From Pseudoneurospora amorphoporcata (taxonomy: Eukaryota; Ascomycota; Sordariomycetes; Sordariales; Sordariaceae): a DNA stretch of 64,000 nucleotides. Made by a program: the position numbers and the translations under genes. Each line of letters opens with the position of its first letter. The first letter of the stretch is position 1. The notes below the pieces were generated by a model. The model had not been told where the DNA came from and searched no databases. It worked only from the letters and a program-made list of their open reading frames with translations. Below are positions 34,201-45,878 of the stretch, piece by piece. The DNA is taken from positions 62,001 to 126,000 of the forward strand of contig MU859077.1 in NCBI GenBank assembly GCA_033297205.1. The letters are read 5' to 3'.

Positions 34201-36298
34201 ATTCGAGCATGCCTAAAAGAGACATGAAATGGCATCTCCTGCAAAGAATGGCAAAGGTCCTTCGACGCCATATCTCCAAAAATGGACAAGAAACGATATC
34301 CGGCAGATAGCTTCCGCGCTCTTATCTCAACCTCGCAGTCATTGAGACGCATCGACGATACTGAAGCCCAACCTACGACTGGATATCTCGTCATTCATCA
34401 TGTCGTACCACGAGATTTCTACTTGGAATGTCTACAATCGCCAAGGTAGCAAGCAGCTCCTGCACCTCATCATCCCGAGATTTTCATCAATGGTACCAAT
34501 GAGCTCGCATGACGGCGTGGGAGTGTCCTGGATATCATACATATGCTCCGTCGACGACGGCCTTGCAATTGGCCCAATATCTTAATACGTCTGATGACAA
34601 AGAAAATCACGTAGTCAAAACTGCTCACGAGGAAATCACAAATCATCCGAGGATTGACCGACCTACCTGTACATACTGGACCTATGTGAAGGAAATGTGA
34701 AGTGGACTCGGGAGCATCAACTGCCAGGTGTTGAGGATGGATGATCAAGAAAGACAATCGAAGTGGAGGACCCAAAGTCAGTCCGTTTGCGGACTATGGA
34801 CCGATCCGACGATCATCGGTAGATATGTTGGGTAGATATGTTGATGTTCCGCGCCTTCGCGGGCCGTTTTCGGCGAGTGCCGAGCGCCTTGCGCCCCCCG
34901 CACCCATCAAGAGGAAGCCGTGGTCGTTGGTATTTATAGGTCTCGGATTCTAAATACCTAGTCTTAGATCTCAAGTCCTCGCTGGTGCTAGTCGAGGCAC
35001 ATTCCAACCGACTAACAAAGGCGTGCGCAGTTTCTGACAGATAACTGATAGTGAATGTGTACAGGACAATACCGTACCTATCAATATCGACGTTCTCCGA
35101 TTGCGGTCGTAGATCCGAAGAGACCGTGACGGAAAGATGCCGCGCGAGATGTGTGTAAGACACTCGACTCGACGATAGCATCACGGACATTACACCATTT
35201 TTTTTAACGACCAGTCTCGTCTCTGCTTCTAACAGTTCCCTTTCCCTGGGATCCATGTCAGTGAGCTAGCTATCTCAGCGATTCCTGCATCCGTAATTTT
35301 TATTTAATTATTTTTTTACGGTTGAGCAGCGGTTCTGATGTAGAGAAACAACACTTGATGAACGCACCGCAGTCGAGCGACAAGAGACGAAACACACAGT
35401 CTGGATCTCCGCCCGCTCTCGAATGGACTCTTGACTGCCGGAAGCAATGGAAACCTTACCTCCACCTACCTACCTACCTGTCCAGCCCAGCCCAGCCCGG
35501 CCCAAAATGCTTAAGCGAGCTCTTCTTTAGGTACCTTGGTGGGTTTCTATTCTTGTAATGTAGACATCCGAATATCCAAGCCATCCATCCGTAAACGGCC
35601 ATCATTTTCTCCCAGCATGCTTGTTAATGGTGTCGCTAACGGGTTGAGATTCTGCCTCTCTTTGACTTGACACTTTCCAGCCAAGACAGCCAGCGCTCAG
35701 CTCGGTTGAGGTCACCTCGGCTAGAGGTTAGAAAATAAGGTAGGTAAGGTAGTCTTTGTTTGCAGAGATTTCAGATGGGACTGACTGCCTATTGCGTACA
35801 TACCCACTGCACCTACTCAACTCATCATACCTCGGGTGATGGTCAGTGCTATGCTGTGCAAAACTCTGACTGACTGATGCTTGCTGTACCATGGATGGTG
35901 ACATGCTTTGTTCTCCAGATCGCGCCAGTGGCTGACTGGACGTTCGGAAACGGAGGCAGGACCTTGAGAATTTTTCGATATGCCGTCTTCGTCATCATAG
36001 AGGTAGGCCATGGGTAGTTCATACTTTTGGGAATTCTAGCTCGGTTAGCAGAGGCTAGAGTGGTCTTTAAGAGGGGGAAGTTTCTTCTTATAAGAAGTGA
36101 TTGTGATCTCCGACTGTGGACTTCCATCTTCATCGACACCAGGTTCTTCATCATCATCTGACTTTTGTTGTCGTTATATCTCGTCAACATCACTCGCTTG
36201 TTGGCTATTATCTGCCTTCCGAACAACTTTATTTACTCAACTTTTTACTCTTCTGAAGCACCTCAATTCTCAAGAGAGCAAGTCAGGATCCCGCCAAG
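31226..36298. other. 5-kb divergent region without a convincing gene
   Basis: It lies between the orphan gene (reading left) and the 8-Cys protein (reading right). A TTC/GAA run occurs at about 31315-31338 in the presumed leader of the orphan gene, and poly-T at 31558-31573. Between 35460 and 35480 there are tandem ACCT and CAGCC units. ORFs reach about 147 codons (34813-35256, -) but none has a recognisable domain. Very long upstream regions of this type are common at developmentally controlled fungal genes. Confidence 0.4.
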
Positions 36299-37336
36299 AT
36301 GAAGGCCTTCACGAACACTCTCGCCTCACTGGCAGTTTTGGCAGCCATTGCCAATGCTCAACTCACCTTCGATGCCCAAGGTCGAGCCAGATGCACCATC
36401 CCCAACGGTTCCTACTGTGCCGGACCCCTTCTCGTCCGATGTGCCGGATCCTTTGCTCTGAATCCATTGAACTGCAACGACGTGAGTTCACTTTGCACTC
36501 CCTTCCTCCCAATACCAGAAAACAAAAGACGGAAGAATGCTAACACGAGAGACGATAGCTTCTGGTCGGAGCGGCCCCCGCCGGCAACGACGGCCAAGCC
36601 ACCTGCTGGCAGGAGACTGCCGTCAGCGGTAACGCCGCCTGCCAGAAGAACTGCCGTGTCTTATGCCGTCCCGGAGCCCTTCAATCTCGCGGCTGATGAG
36701 TGCACCCCTTACTTCCCCGCGACCGCCACTACTGCTCCAACTCTTCCTCCGGCTACTGCTCCAACTACTGCTCCTACCCTCCCGCCACCCACCACCCGTC
36801 CCTCCACCACCGGCTCCGCCATTTCAACCTGGGACCACCACCACTGGACCAAGTCCCACGGCCCCTGGCCCGACTGGACCAACACCGCCGGTCCGGCCTC
36901 GGCTTCCAAGTCCGCCTCCGCGTCCGCGTCCGCCTCTGCCGCCCCGACCCGCGGTCCCCGTCCCGGCCCCTGGACCAAGAAGCCCAAGCCCGATCATAAG
37001 ACGGACAAATGGGAGACCTCGACCGACTGCGAGACTGACACGGTCACCGCTACCGCTGCTCCTGTCACGGTCCTGCCAACCAAGGTCCCGGTTCCTGTTG
37101 TGCCGCCGGTGCCCGTTCCTACTACCTTGGTTCCGGCTCCGAATCCGAACCCGAACCCGCCTGTTGTTGTTGATGTGCCCACCACGCCTCGGGCGGCGGC
37201 GGAGGAGACGAGCGCTGCTGATCCTGTCGGTGGAAGTGTCCCGGCACCGGTGGTGACGGCTGGTGCGCCACAGCGGGTGAAGGCTGCGACGGCGGGGTTG
37301 GTGGTTGTTGGTGGGGTTGCTTTTTATTTCTTTTGA
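36299..37336 (+). CDS. 8-Cys, Ser/Thr/Pro-rich GPI-anchor-type surface protein, apparent frameshift
   Basis: ATG at 36299 begins a signal peptide (MKAFTNTLASLAVLAAIANA). Exon 1 (36299-36481) encodes four cysteines ending NPLNCND; a 77-bp intron (GTGAGT, CTAAC, TAG) leads to exon 2 at 36559. There the expected frame reads LLVGAAPAGNDGQATCWQ, then AACQKNC, with strong C-ending codons, giving cysteines 5-7, but it hits a stop near 36690. Coding clearly continues in the +1 frame (PEPFNLAADECTPYF, the eighth Cys), so one extra base appears near 36660-36662. Downstream is a Thr/Pro/Ser/Lys-rich stalk and a hydrophobic end (AATAGLVVVGGVAFYFF) typical of GPI attachment. Without splicing the frame is open to 37336 but loses the cysteine motif. 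Either a base error or a real lesion. The cysteine spacing resembles a fungal surface-protein family I know only as uncharacterised. Confidence 0.6.
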   Translation: MKAFTNTLASLAVLAAIANAQLTFDAQGRARCTIPNGSYCAGPLLVRCAGSFALNPLNCNDVSSLCTPFLPIPENKRRKNANTRDDSFWSERPPPATTAKPPAGRRLPSAVTPPARRTAVSYAVPEPFNLAADECTPYFPATATTAPTLPPATAPTTAPTLPPPTTRPSTTGSAISTWDHHHWTKSHGPWPDWTNTAGPASASKSASASASASAAPTRGPRPGPWTKKPKPDHKTDKWETSTDCETDTVTATAAPVTVLPTKVPVPVVPPVPVPTTLVPAPNPNPNPPVVVDVPTTPRAAAEETSAADPVGGSVPAPVVTAGAPQRVKAATAGLVVVGGVAFYFF

Positions 37337-37563
37337 GTTTGGGGGTGGTTTGGGGCTTGATGTGGTGGATGACTGACTGATGGTTTTTTTTTTTGGTTTT
37401 TTTTTTGGGTGGTTTCTTTGCATGCCTTGTTGTGAGGAATGAAAGAACCGGTTGGCAAGGTAGTTCACGCTGCTTATTTTGGATATAATGGTGTGATAAA
37501 GTAACGGTGGAAAGAGGAGGAGGAGAGTGGGATGTCTGTCAGATAATCAGGAGAACTGCCTTG

Positions 37564-37596
<33 letters not shown>
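37564..37596. repeat. A33 homopolymer
   Basis: An uninterrupted run of 33 adenines followed by GAAGAAG. It lies downstream of the 8-Cys gene and is probably length-variable or poorly resolved by sequencing. Confidence 0.9.
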
Positions 37597-37598
<2 letters not shown>

Positions 37599-39920
37599 AG
37601 AAGAAAAAAAGCTGTCTCGGGTGACTGTGAACTTTCACTTTTCTCTTCTTCTGGGTGGAAACTCGATGTCGGTAGTGCCACAATATGTCCTGACATTTGG
37701 CGGTATCCTCGATATCTGATCTCTCTAGCCTTTCATCACCTTGACCGTACTTTGCTACGGCTGAAGGAAGGGGACTGATCGATCATACTTGATCTTCGCA
37801 TCCCACCCGACTTCCAATCCGTCTGCCGTCTGGCTTGACTTTGGTGATAGCCCGCCTTCCATGGGGTTGTAGGTGATTCCTTCCTCATCAGATGGCTCCT
37901 CCTTCAGTTATGTTCCGACGGAGTGTCTGTTGGTGGTTGTTCTCCAGGGTTAGGGTACGTGATAAACTCTCCGAGGGCTGTTCTATCCGGAGCTACCGTA
38001 GTGCAAAGGCCCGACAAGACAGAACATGTCAGCAATGGTAGGTAGGTAATTTCCATTCATCGTTTTTGGTCAAGTCCAATCTGGTGTCGCTGTCATGTCA
38101 AAAGCCGTCGGGGTGGAGAGTCTTCGGATAGCAATATCGGCCATATCCTCCGTGTTTGTGATATTGTTAAGTGGAATGTGTTTTCTTTTCTTTTTTTTTT
38201 TTTTTTGTGTCGTCAGGTCGTATGCTTTTCCAATTGGGGTGGTGGTGATGGGACGTTGATTTCGGCTAGCTGGTGGGCGTAAACAAAACCTAACACAGAA
38301 ACGGACACCCCTGAACGCCACTGAGCGCCTCCCCCTGGCGGCGCTGTTGCCGCTGCAACCCCCCTTTCCACTCTGGGATCTGCAACATCTCCATCGGTTC
38401 GTCATGGCTACCCGTTCGCCTTGGTCTCGCCTTGGTGATCGTCTCTGACAAGCGTTGGTTCTTTTACAACGATAACAGCTTTGGCGCGCGGGGTAGCAGT
38501 GATCAACAGCGCCAGCCGACTTGCACGCCTTACACATTAAAAACGAGTCCATATGCTCCCGATATCACCGAGCATACCTTACTTATCACCACTTCCAAAG
38601 CCTGGCATTGGCTTCTTTGTCATAACCTGACAATTACATAACGGTCATTTTATCCATGGCCCACCGGACGTCCAGTGGGGCCAACAAAGCTCGTAATGGA
38701 ACCTAGCAGTGGACGCCGTTGTCGAGACCACACACACACACACACCATGCCATGCCTCACCAGGACCGCCGAGATGGACCCTTACACAGGAATCATTCTA
38801 AGGAATCAGATACACTCCGGCCCTGAAACTTCTTCCGTCGTTCGAGGTAATCTCGACTGCGCCTCCCCGAGAGCGAGCTGTGAATTCGGACTCCCTCTCT
38901 CACAACCCCAGGTTCAAGGGCCCTTACCTACCCAGACCACACCATTCTTGATGATTGATGGATTTGGCCAACACTGTCACATTCTCTCCTTTTCTCGGCG
39001 CTCTCGGTTGGTGATGAGATGCTGGCAGTTATCAAAGCTTATCCCAGACGGCCAATGGGACAAAGGGCAACTTTGCTTGTGCCTTCAGGCTCTGTTCCTG
39101 CAGTTGGACCATCTTGTTCCCTAGCTTCCTGGCCATTCCCCACCCCTCCTCTCCCCTTCTAGAAACGCCGGCTAACCAATTTCATTCAGCCTGAAAGAGT
39201 CTGACATGCATCCTCCCCATGGCGGCCATCTGTATGGAAAAAGATGTTCTGGTCTTGAAACTGAAAACGAAGAGGATGGGCGAGACGGCATCACATCTCT
39301 GACAGAACCTGCAGACTTGGAGGCTGGTAGATACGCTTTGATGCCATTCAACATATGGACATCAGTAGAGCTGGCCACCATCAACGTTCAAGAGCCTCCA
39401 TCAGGCATGAATGAAAAGAGGGCTAGTGTCGACCATGAGGCTTCTCTTGGCATCTCGCTGTTGCCTGTTCGCTTGGGCCTTTCGGTCCCAGGGTCTGACT
39501 GAAGACGCTTTCGCTGTGAAAAGAACTGACGACAATGCAGCCCCTGTCCTCAGCCGGCCAATAAGCTGCCAATATGTTCCCAGGTACCGCGGTCCGTGGT
39601 CGCTTACCCCTGACAACACCACCCCGAGTCTGGACTGCGAGTGTGGACCACCCACCTCCTCAGTGTTGCCCTTTTTAGCGATGCCCCATGTTGGTCTCCC
39701 ATGTCAGCCTTGACAGGCTCAGGGAGGATTTCTCGATTCCTAGGTTCCACTCGACTGGATGTGCCCTCCCCCGAAGCCCCCAATGGATTGGTGAGGAACG
39801 TACAGCCGCGCGTGTCAGAACAAAAAGCCCAGAGCCCCCCAAAGATGGATGATCTTTTTCTTCTCTTGTTTTGGTGTCCCACCAGCCAAGACCATCTCTT
39901 TTTGCTGCTTCAGTAGCTAC

Positions 39921-39928
39921 TATATTTT
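39921..39928 (+). promoter_or_regulatory. Probable TATA element of the GH16 gene
   Basis: TATATTTT lies 97 bp upstream of the GH16 ATG at 40018. Assignment is by motif and distance only. Confidence 0.4.
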
Positions 39929-39954
39929 CAGAGCATCTCTTTTTGCTCGTCCTC

Positions 39955-39971
39955 TGACGTATCGTACGTCA
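39955..39971. promoter_or_regulatory. TGACGTA inverted repeat, ATF/CREB-type site
   Basis: TGACGTATCGTACGTCA is a perfect 7-bp inverted repeat with a 3-bp spacer, 47 bp before the GH16 ATG and just downstream of the TATA-like element. Each arm contains the ATF/CREB core TGACGTA. It would sit near the transcription start. Confidence 0.5.
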
Positions 39972-40017
39972 AGTCCACTCATTCTTTCAGTTTTCACTGT
40001 CACTCTTTCAGACCGTC

Positions 40018-42760
40018 ATGGCTCCGTCTATGCTCAAGCTGGGTGCTGTCGCCCTAGCCTACACCTTTGGTGTTTCTGCCCTTAGCTCTCCTGCCTCAGC
40101 CAAGACCTATCAGTTGTCCGAGTCCTATAACTCGGGCAACTTTGCCGAAAAGTTCAGTTTCTTTGAGGTAGGACCCTATCAGACCAATACATAACAGAGT
40201 GATGCTGACGAATTTGGAACAAAAGGGTGGCCGCGATGAGAAGGTGAGGGATCCCAACAATGGATACGTCAAATACCTGGGCAAGGATGCGGCAGTGTCC
40301 TCGGGCTTGATCAAGACCGAGGGTGATGATATCCGCATCGGTGTCGACAGCAAGACTTCGGGTCCCCGTAAGAGTGTCCGTCTCGAGAGTACCGCCTCCT
40401 ACAACACTGGTCTGTTCGTCGCCAAGTTCAGCCACTTCCCCAAGCCTGTCTGTGGTGCTTGGCCTGCTTTCTGGATGGTCGGCGACAACTGGCCCCAGGA
40501 CGGTGAACTTGATATCTACGAGATGTGGTCAATGGCCGACCACAACAGAATCACCTACCACACCGGAAGACCTGATCAAGTTGGCGAATGCAAGCTCATC
40601 GACGACACGCATATTGAGACTACCGAGACCCGGAACTGCGACAACTATGCTCTAGACCAGTGGGTAAATGAGGGCTGTGGTGTGACGGAGAAGCAGGGCC
40701 AGTGGGGTAACCCCAGCGGTGGTGTTTGTAAGTGGATTTGCTCCTTCATTGAACTCTGTGGATTAAGAGCTGTGCTAATACATCCCGCATCTTCAGACGC
40801 CATCGAATGGAGTGAGGATCGTCTCAGTGTCTGGAGCTGGGCCACCGAGCCTACCGACATCGAGAACGGAAGTCCCAACCCCGAGACCTGGGGTAAGCCG
40901 CACATGTCCGTTACCAGCAGGACCTGCGATGTTGAGAAGGCGTTCAAGAACCTCCGCTTCATCCTCAACATCAACTTCTGCGGTGATGCCGCTGGCCAAC
41001 TTTTCTATAAAGATCCCAAGTGCGGAACCAAGGGCGAGGGATCTTGCGACACATACGTCGGCGACAACCCCCAGGATTTCGAGGATGTCTACTGGAAGAT
41101 CCAGTACATCGACGTCTACCAGCTCCAGAAGGCCCTTCCTGTCACCACTTCTTCCGCTATTTCTTCGAGTACCACTGAGACCAGCACGACCACCGAGTCC
41201 AGCTCTACCGTTACCTCCAGCTTCATCTCTGTCGTCTCGAGCTCCACTGTCAACCCTGAGACTGTTTCCACCTCTGCCATCTCCAGCTCCGAGCTTGTTT
41301 CCAGCTCTGCCGTTGTGTCCGCTTCCGCCGTCCCCAGCTCCGAAGTGATTTCCAGCACCGATATCTTCAGCAATATTGCCTCCGCCTCCGGTGTTGCTTC
41401 TAGCTCCGATGGAGTCTTCGTCACTGCCACCTCTTCTGCGGCTCTCCCTACCGAGACTGATGACGATAGCGACTGCGATGACGATGATGAGGGTGAAGTT
41501 TCCTCCAGCGTTGTTGTCCCTAGCGGCAGTGCCACTGTCAGCGTTGTTCCCAGCGGCAGCGTTGTTCCCAGCGGCAGCGTTGTTCCCAGCGGCAGCGTTG
41601 TTCCCAGCGGCAGCGTTGTTCCCAGCGGCAGCGTCATTGAGACCGGCGTTTCTTCCATCATCACTTCTGCCCCAAGCGGACCCTCCGCCGGTTTCCCGGC
41701 CATCTCTTCCTCCGGCGTCGTCTCCGACTTCCCCATCTCCTCTGCTCCTGCTGATCCCTCGGCCTCCGGCGGCTTCCCCGTCCCCAGCGGTATCTCCTCT
41801 GGCCCCGTCCTCTTCCCCAACAGCACCATCACTGCTTCCCAGGAGTGGACCACCTCCACCATCTACACGACCAGCTACTACACCGTCACCTCTTGCGCCG
41901 CTACCGTGACCAACTGCCCTGCTCGCGTCGTCACCTCCGTCATCGCCATCTCCACCACCGTCTGCCCCGTCACCCAGCACCCCGCTCCTACCAACGCTCC
42001 CGGCGGCGGTAACGGTGTCTCTGTTGTCCCTACTCAGGTCCCCGGGGGCTGCAACGGCGTGAACTGCCCTGTCCCTACCCAGGTTCCTGGCGGTCCCAAC
42101 GGCGGTGGTAACGGCACCCCCGGCAACGGCACTCCTGGCAACGGCACTCCTGGCAACGGCACTCCCGGTAACGGCAACGGCAACGGTGAGGGTGTTCCCC
42201 CTATTGTCCCCACCGGCAGCGCTCCTGGCACTGGTTCCGGTGCCTGCAACGGCGAGAACTGCCCCGTTCCTACCGGTAGCGCCCCTGGCTCCGACTCCGG
42301 CTCCGGTGAGGGTGAGGTCCCTGCTGTCCCTAGCGGCAGCGCCCCTGGCTCCGGCTCCAGCTCCGGCTCCAGCTCCGATGAGGTCCCTGCTGTCCCCACC
42401 GGCAGCGCTCCTAGCACTGGCTCCGATGAGGGTGAGGTCCCTACTATCCCTAGCGGCAGCGCCCCTGGCTCCGGCTCCGGCTCCGTCCCTCCTGTCGTCC
42501 CTGCCCCTGTCCCCACCGGCACCCTCCCCGGCTACAGCAACGGCGCTGCCAACGGCACTTACTCCGTTCCTCCCGTTTCCGGCACCGGCGTCGCCCAGCC
42601 CCCTGCGCCCATCGGCGGCGGCTCTTCTTCCAGCGTGTCCATCGGCCAGCCTCCTATCCCTACTGAGGATGTGCCCGTGACCGCTGGCGCTGGCAAGGCT
42701 AACGGCTTGAGCGTCGGTGTGGCTATTGTTGCTGGTGTTGCTGCTTTGCTTGCTCTTTAA
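40018..42760 (+). CDS. GH16 family endo-beta-1,3(4)-glucanase, GPI-anchor type
   Basis: Exons 40018-40167, 40226-40727 and 40797-42760 give 871 residues. A signal peptide precedes YQLSESYNSGNFAEKFSFFE. The GH16 catalytic motif E-x-D-x-x-E is at Glu144, Asp146 and Glu149 in DGELDIYEMW, with the usual upstream GAWPAFWMVG and downstream DWSE-like AIEWSEDRLSVWSW. Four-plus cysteines (CDNY, GCGV, TCDV, NFCG, KCG, SCDTY) fit fungal mixed-linked glucanases acting on the cell wall. After about residue 320 a Ser/Thr/Pro/Gly stalk follows, with VVPSGS and GNGTP tandem repeats and a TTSTIYTTSYYTVTSC segment common in fungal wall proteins. The end (AGKANGLSVGVAIVAGVAALLAL) is a GPI signal. The second intron is 69 bp, so the frame stays open if retained. 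Confidence 0.94.
41543..41632 (+). repeat. Five perfect 18-bp tandem repeats in the GH16 gene
   Basis: Five identical copies of GTTGTTCCCAGCGGCAGC encode five VVPSGS units in the stalk. Identity at synonymous sites implies recent expansion. Confidence 0.95.
42107..42166 (+). repeat. Four 15-bp tandem repeats (GNGTP) in the GH16 gene
   Basis: Four copies of a 15-bp unit encode GNGTP, differing only at synonymous positions, and run on into GNGNGN. Each unit contains an N-x-T sequon, so they could be N-glycosylated. Confidence 0.9.
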
Positions 42761-43937
42761 TCAAGTAAGCAGCAGCAACTCAAAAGTTGGTGGGTGTAAG
42801 ATAAAAACATGTGCATATATGTAGATTAGGCGGCTTGCCTTGTTCGGGATACCTTTTTGATAATTCTAGACTTGATCGTTTTTTTTTTGTTGTTACTTTA
42901 TTTTTTATTTTACTTTTGGATGGAAGCGATGGAGCGATGTGGACATGGAGGATATGTGTACATGTTTTTGAAGATGAAGGAGGAAGAAGAAGAAGATGAA
43001 GAAGAAGAAATACCATTTATTCCCTTGTGGTTGATACCTACTACAGCATTTCTACCCAAGGATGTGATTTTGATGCTGACGATTTCCCCTTTGTGAACAC
43101 GATCGATCTTTGAACCCAACCACACGTTTTCATCCTTTTCAAGTAGGAGGTAGAATAAGTCAAACGATAGGGAGATGCCAGATAAAACTTGTACACAACC
43201 TTCAACCAGGCGGTGAACATAGAGTAGGATTCGGCAGCGGAACATCCCAGCTAAAAGCGGAGGGAGGTTTCGACGACGACGAATAAGAGCCCAAGGAACT
43301 GGTTTAGTATATGCATAACCACACAGGTAAAAGGGAACAGTATGACTTCCAAGAACCGGTGAACAACAACAACAACAACAACAATAACAACAACGACCGA
43401 AAGCTACCCCTACATATCATCGTCGTATTCAACCCCCTGGGCAATGGAGTTTTTTTGCTGCAATGTCAACGGGGTTTCAACACATCATTTCCAAGTCTGG
43501 AAAGTTACACGAAAAAGCTACAGGTATGTACGACTTCAACTTGCAATCAACATCGCCTGGATGCCTCCTGGATATATCCCCGGTATCACGGTGGATACTA
43601 TGGTAGGCTAAGGTAGTATGGCTCGGACTTAAACAGTCGAAAATGGTTACATTACCTAGTAGGTAGATAATGTCCGGCAGATGTTTCTCGAGGAAGGTTT
43701 GTCCATGATATTCAACATACATAAATACATGGTTCTTCCCAATGTAAGGTACTCCCGATTCTCTCTTCCCTTGACCGAGTTACCGGAGTTCTTGTTCCCA
43801 ATCACTTGGTTGCCTTCTAGTTCTACCCTTTCAAGTCAAATCCCCAGACCAGTCCAGTCCCCCTAGGTAAGGTAAGCAGGTCCTTGTGTATCTCTACTCT
43901 ACCTAAAGAGACACTACCCCATCTACCCTCTACCACC
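42761..43937. other. Intergenic, GH16 3' end / P450 promoter
   Basis: The 1.2 kb stretch contains a GAAGAA-rich purine run at about 42976-43011, an (AAC)n run at about 43362-43394 and several AGGTA/TACCT motifs between 43600 and 43880 just before the P450 start. No gene is seen. Confidence 0.55.
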
Positions 43938-45878
43938 ATGACTCTCCTGGCAGACCTCCTGCTAGCAGTCACCTGGTGGCATGTTGCCGTGGCAGTCACG
44001 GTTTACTACGTGAGCCGAACCATATATCGCCTCACTTTGCATCCGCTTGCCAAGTTCCCTGGTCCCAAGCTGGCTGCCATCACCAGGTTGTATGAAGGCT
44101 ATTACGACGTGATTCAAGAAGGACAATACACCTTTAAGATTGCGGAACTTCACAAGCAATATGGTAAGTCTTTTTTTCTTTTCCAGTTTGTTATATGAGG
44201 TGTTTTCCCACCTGCCACATGTGGTTGGTTACCTTAGCTACAGATCCAACACTCACTGATTCCCCCTCTTCCGTGATGATGAAACATTGAACAGGCCCCA
44301 TAATCCGCATCAGCCCCTACGAGCTTCACATCAACGACCCGACCTACTACGAAAAGCTCTACCGGAACGACGGCCGCTGGGACAAGTACGACTGGGCCTA
44401 CGTCGCCCACGGCCGGGGGCTGGACGTGGCCCTCATGGCGCAGGATCACTACCTGCACAAGGCCATCCGCCAGCCTTTGTCGCCCTTCTTCTCCAAGGCC
44501 AACGTGGGCCGCAAAATGGACATTGTGCGCAAGCACCTGGACAAGCTCCAGGCCATCATGGTCCGCAAAGCAGTCTCGGGTGAGACGTTCGACCTGGGCG
44601 CGGCCATCAGCGCGTGGGCCAGGGACGTCTCGAACGAGTTCATCCTGGGCAAGAGCTATGATAACTTGGACAAGGACGACTTTGATCGCGATTTCACCAC
44701 CATGGTCTCGGACGAGGGGCGCATGTGGAGGTATAATAAGCATTTTCCCGTGCTGAGGCTGGCGTTTAGCTTACCCTGGGATTTCATGCTGTTGGTGGCC
44801 AAGTGGTTGGGGGATAAAGGGTTGAAGAACGTTTTTACTCATTTGAAGGTAATGTTCCTTCCCCCTTCCCGTTGTATATACGTACTCAACCACCCTCCCT
44901 CCCTGGTGTACGTTACTTAAGCATCTCCAACTAACAGCAACCTCCACAACCAAACCAGGTAACCCTCCACGACACCAAGCAGATCATGGACGCCCACAAC
45001 AACACCTCTTTCGAAAAACCTGCCTCTACAGAAACAAACCACACAATCATCAACGACATCCTCTCCTCCCCCTCCCTCCCCACCCACCTCAAATCCCTCT
45101 CCCGCATCCACCAAGACATCTTCGCCATCACGGCGGCCGGCTTCGAGACCACGGCCTCTACTTTACGGTTGATAATCTACCACCTCTTTTCTTCTCCTTC
45201 CATCCTCTCCCGCCTTCGCTCCGAACTTTCCCAGAAAGGCTTCAACCTCTCCGACCCATCATCATATGAATACCGCGACCTGGAACACCTCCCCTACCTA
45301 ACAGCCATCCTGATGGAAGGACTTCGACTGAGTCCCGCAGCGGCGAGCAGGTTGCAGAGGGTTGCTCCTGATAGGGAACTTGTTTATCCCCAACCTGCCC
45401 TTGGAGACGGGCAAAATGGAGGAAAGGGGATGGTGACGAAAGAGTGGACGATCCCCCGCGGAACGCCGGTGGGGATGACGCAGATTCTGATGCATTGGGA
45501 CGAGAGCGTGTACGGAAAGGATGCGAAAGAGTTTAACCCGGAGAGGTGGATGGATGAGGAGTTCAAGAGGAGGGTGGCGGGCGGGGAGAGGATGTGGGCG
45601 CCTTTTAGCAGGGGGTCGAGGAATTGTTTGGGCATGCAGTGAGTTCTTTTCTCTCCCTTTTTTTGCCTTCTCTTTGGAGACATGTTACTAACCTCATATG
45701 ATACCGGAATAGTCTCGCCTGGGCTGAGTTATACCTCTGCATTGCGACTCTCGCACAGCACTTTGATCTTGAGTTTCCGGGTCATAGTGCCGAGGACTTT
45801 GAGGCTGCTATTGACTCGTTTGTCATACTGACGAAGAGCAGGGGTGAGCTGAGGACTGTTGCCAAGGTTCGTGGTTGA
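43938..45878 (+). CDS. Cytochrome P450 monooxygenase
   Basis: Four exons, 43938-44163, 44295-44848, 44959-45638 and 45713-45878, give 541 residues. An N-terminal membrane anchor (TLLADLLLAVTWWHVAVAVTVYYV) is followed by the proline-rich hinge HPLAKFPGPKLAA. The I-helix oxygen-binding motif is AGFETT at about 320-325, the K-helix ExxR is Glu380-Gly-Leu-Arg383, FNPERW is the PERF motif, and the heme loop FSRGSRNCLG places the cysteine ligand at about 483. The junction to the last exon restores NCLGMHLAWAEL. These are all the canonical class II P450 landmarks. The PIIRISPYELHINDP segment is of the trichodiene-oxygenase-like clade common in fungi. No other biosynthetic enzyme is adjacent, so substrate is unknown. 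Confidence 0.95.

Larger units (their letters stand above)
37337..40017. other. Intergenic region upstream of the GH16 gene
   Basis: The 2.7 kb stretch holds an A33 run at 37564-37596, T-runs near 37386 and 38190, and a short (CA)n at about 38732-38744. The last 100 bp carry a TATATTTT element and a TGACGTA inverted repeat (separate entries). I see no gene; ORFs up to 160 codons lack domains. Confidence 0.5.

Noticed and set aside
34813..35256. 147-codon minus-strand ORF starting MDPRERELLEAE
   Set aside because: The beginning looks protein-like, but codon third positions are not C-biased and no family or continuation is visible.
40793..41980. 395-codon minus-strand ORF opposite the GH16 gene
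   Set aside because: It is a Gly/Asp/Arg-rich mirror of the Ser/Pro-rich stalk and GH16 exon; no start context or domain.
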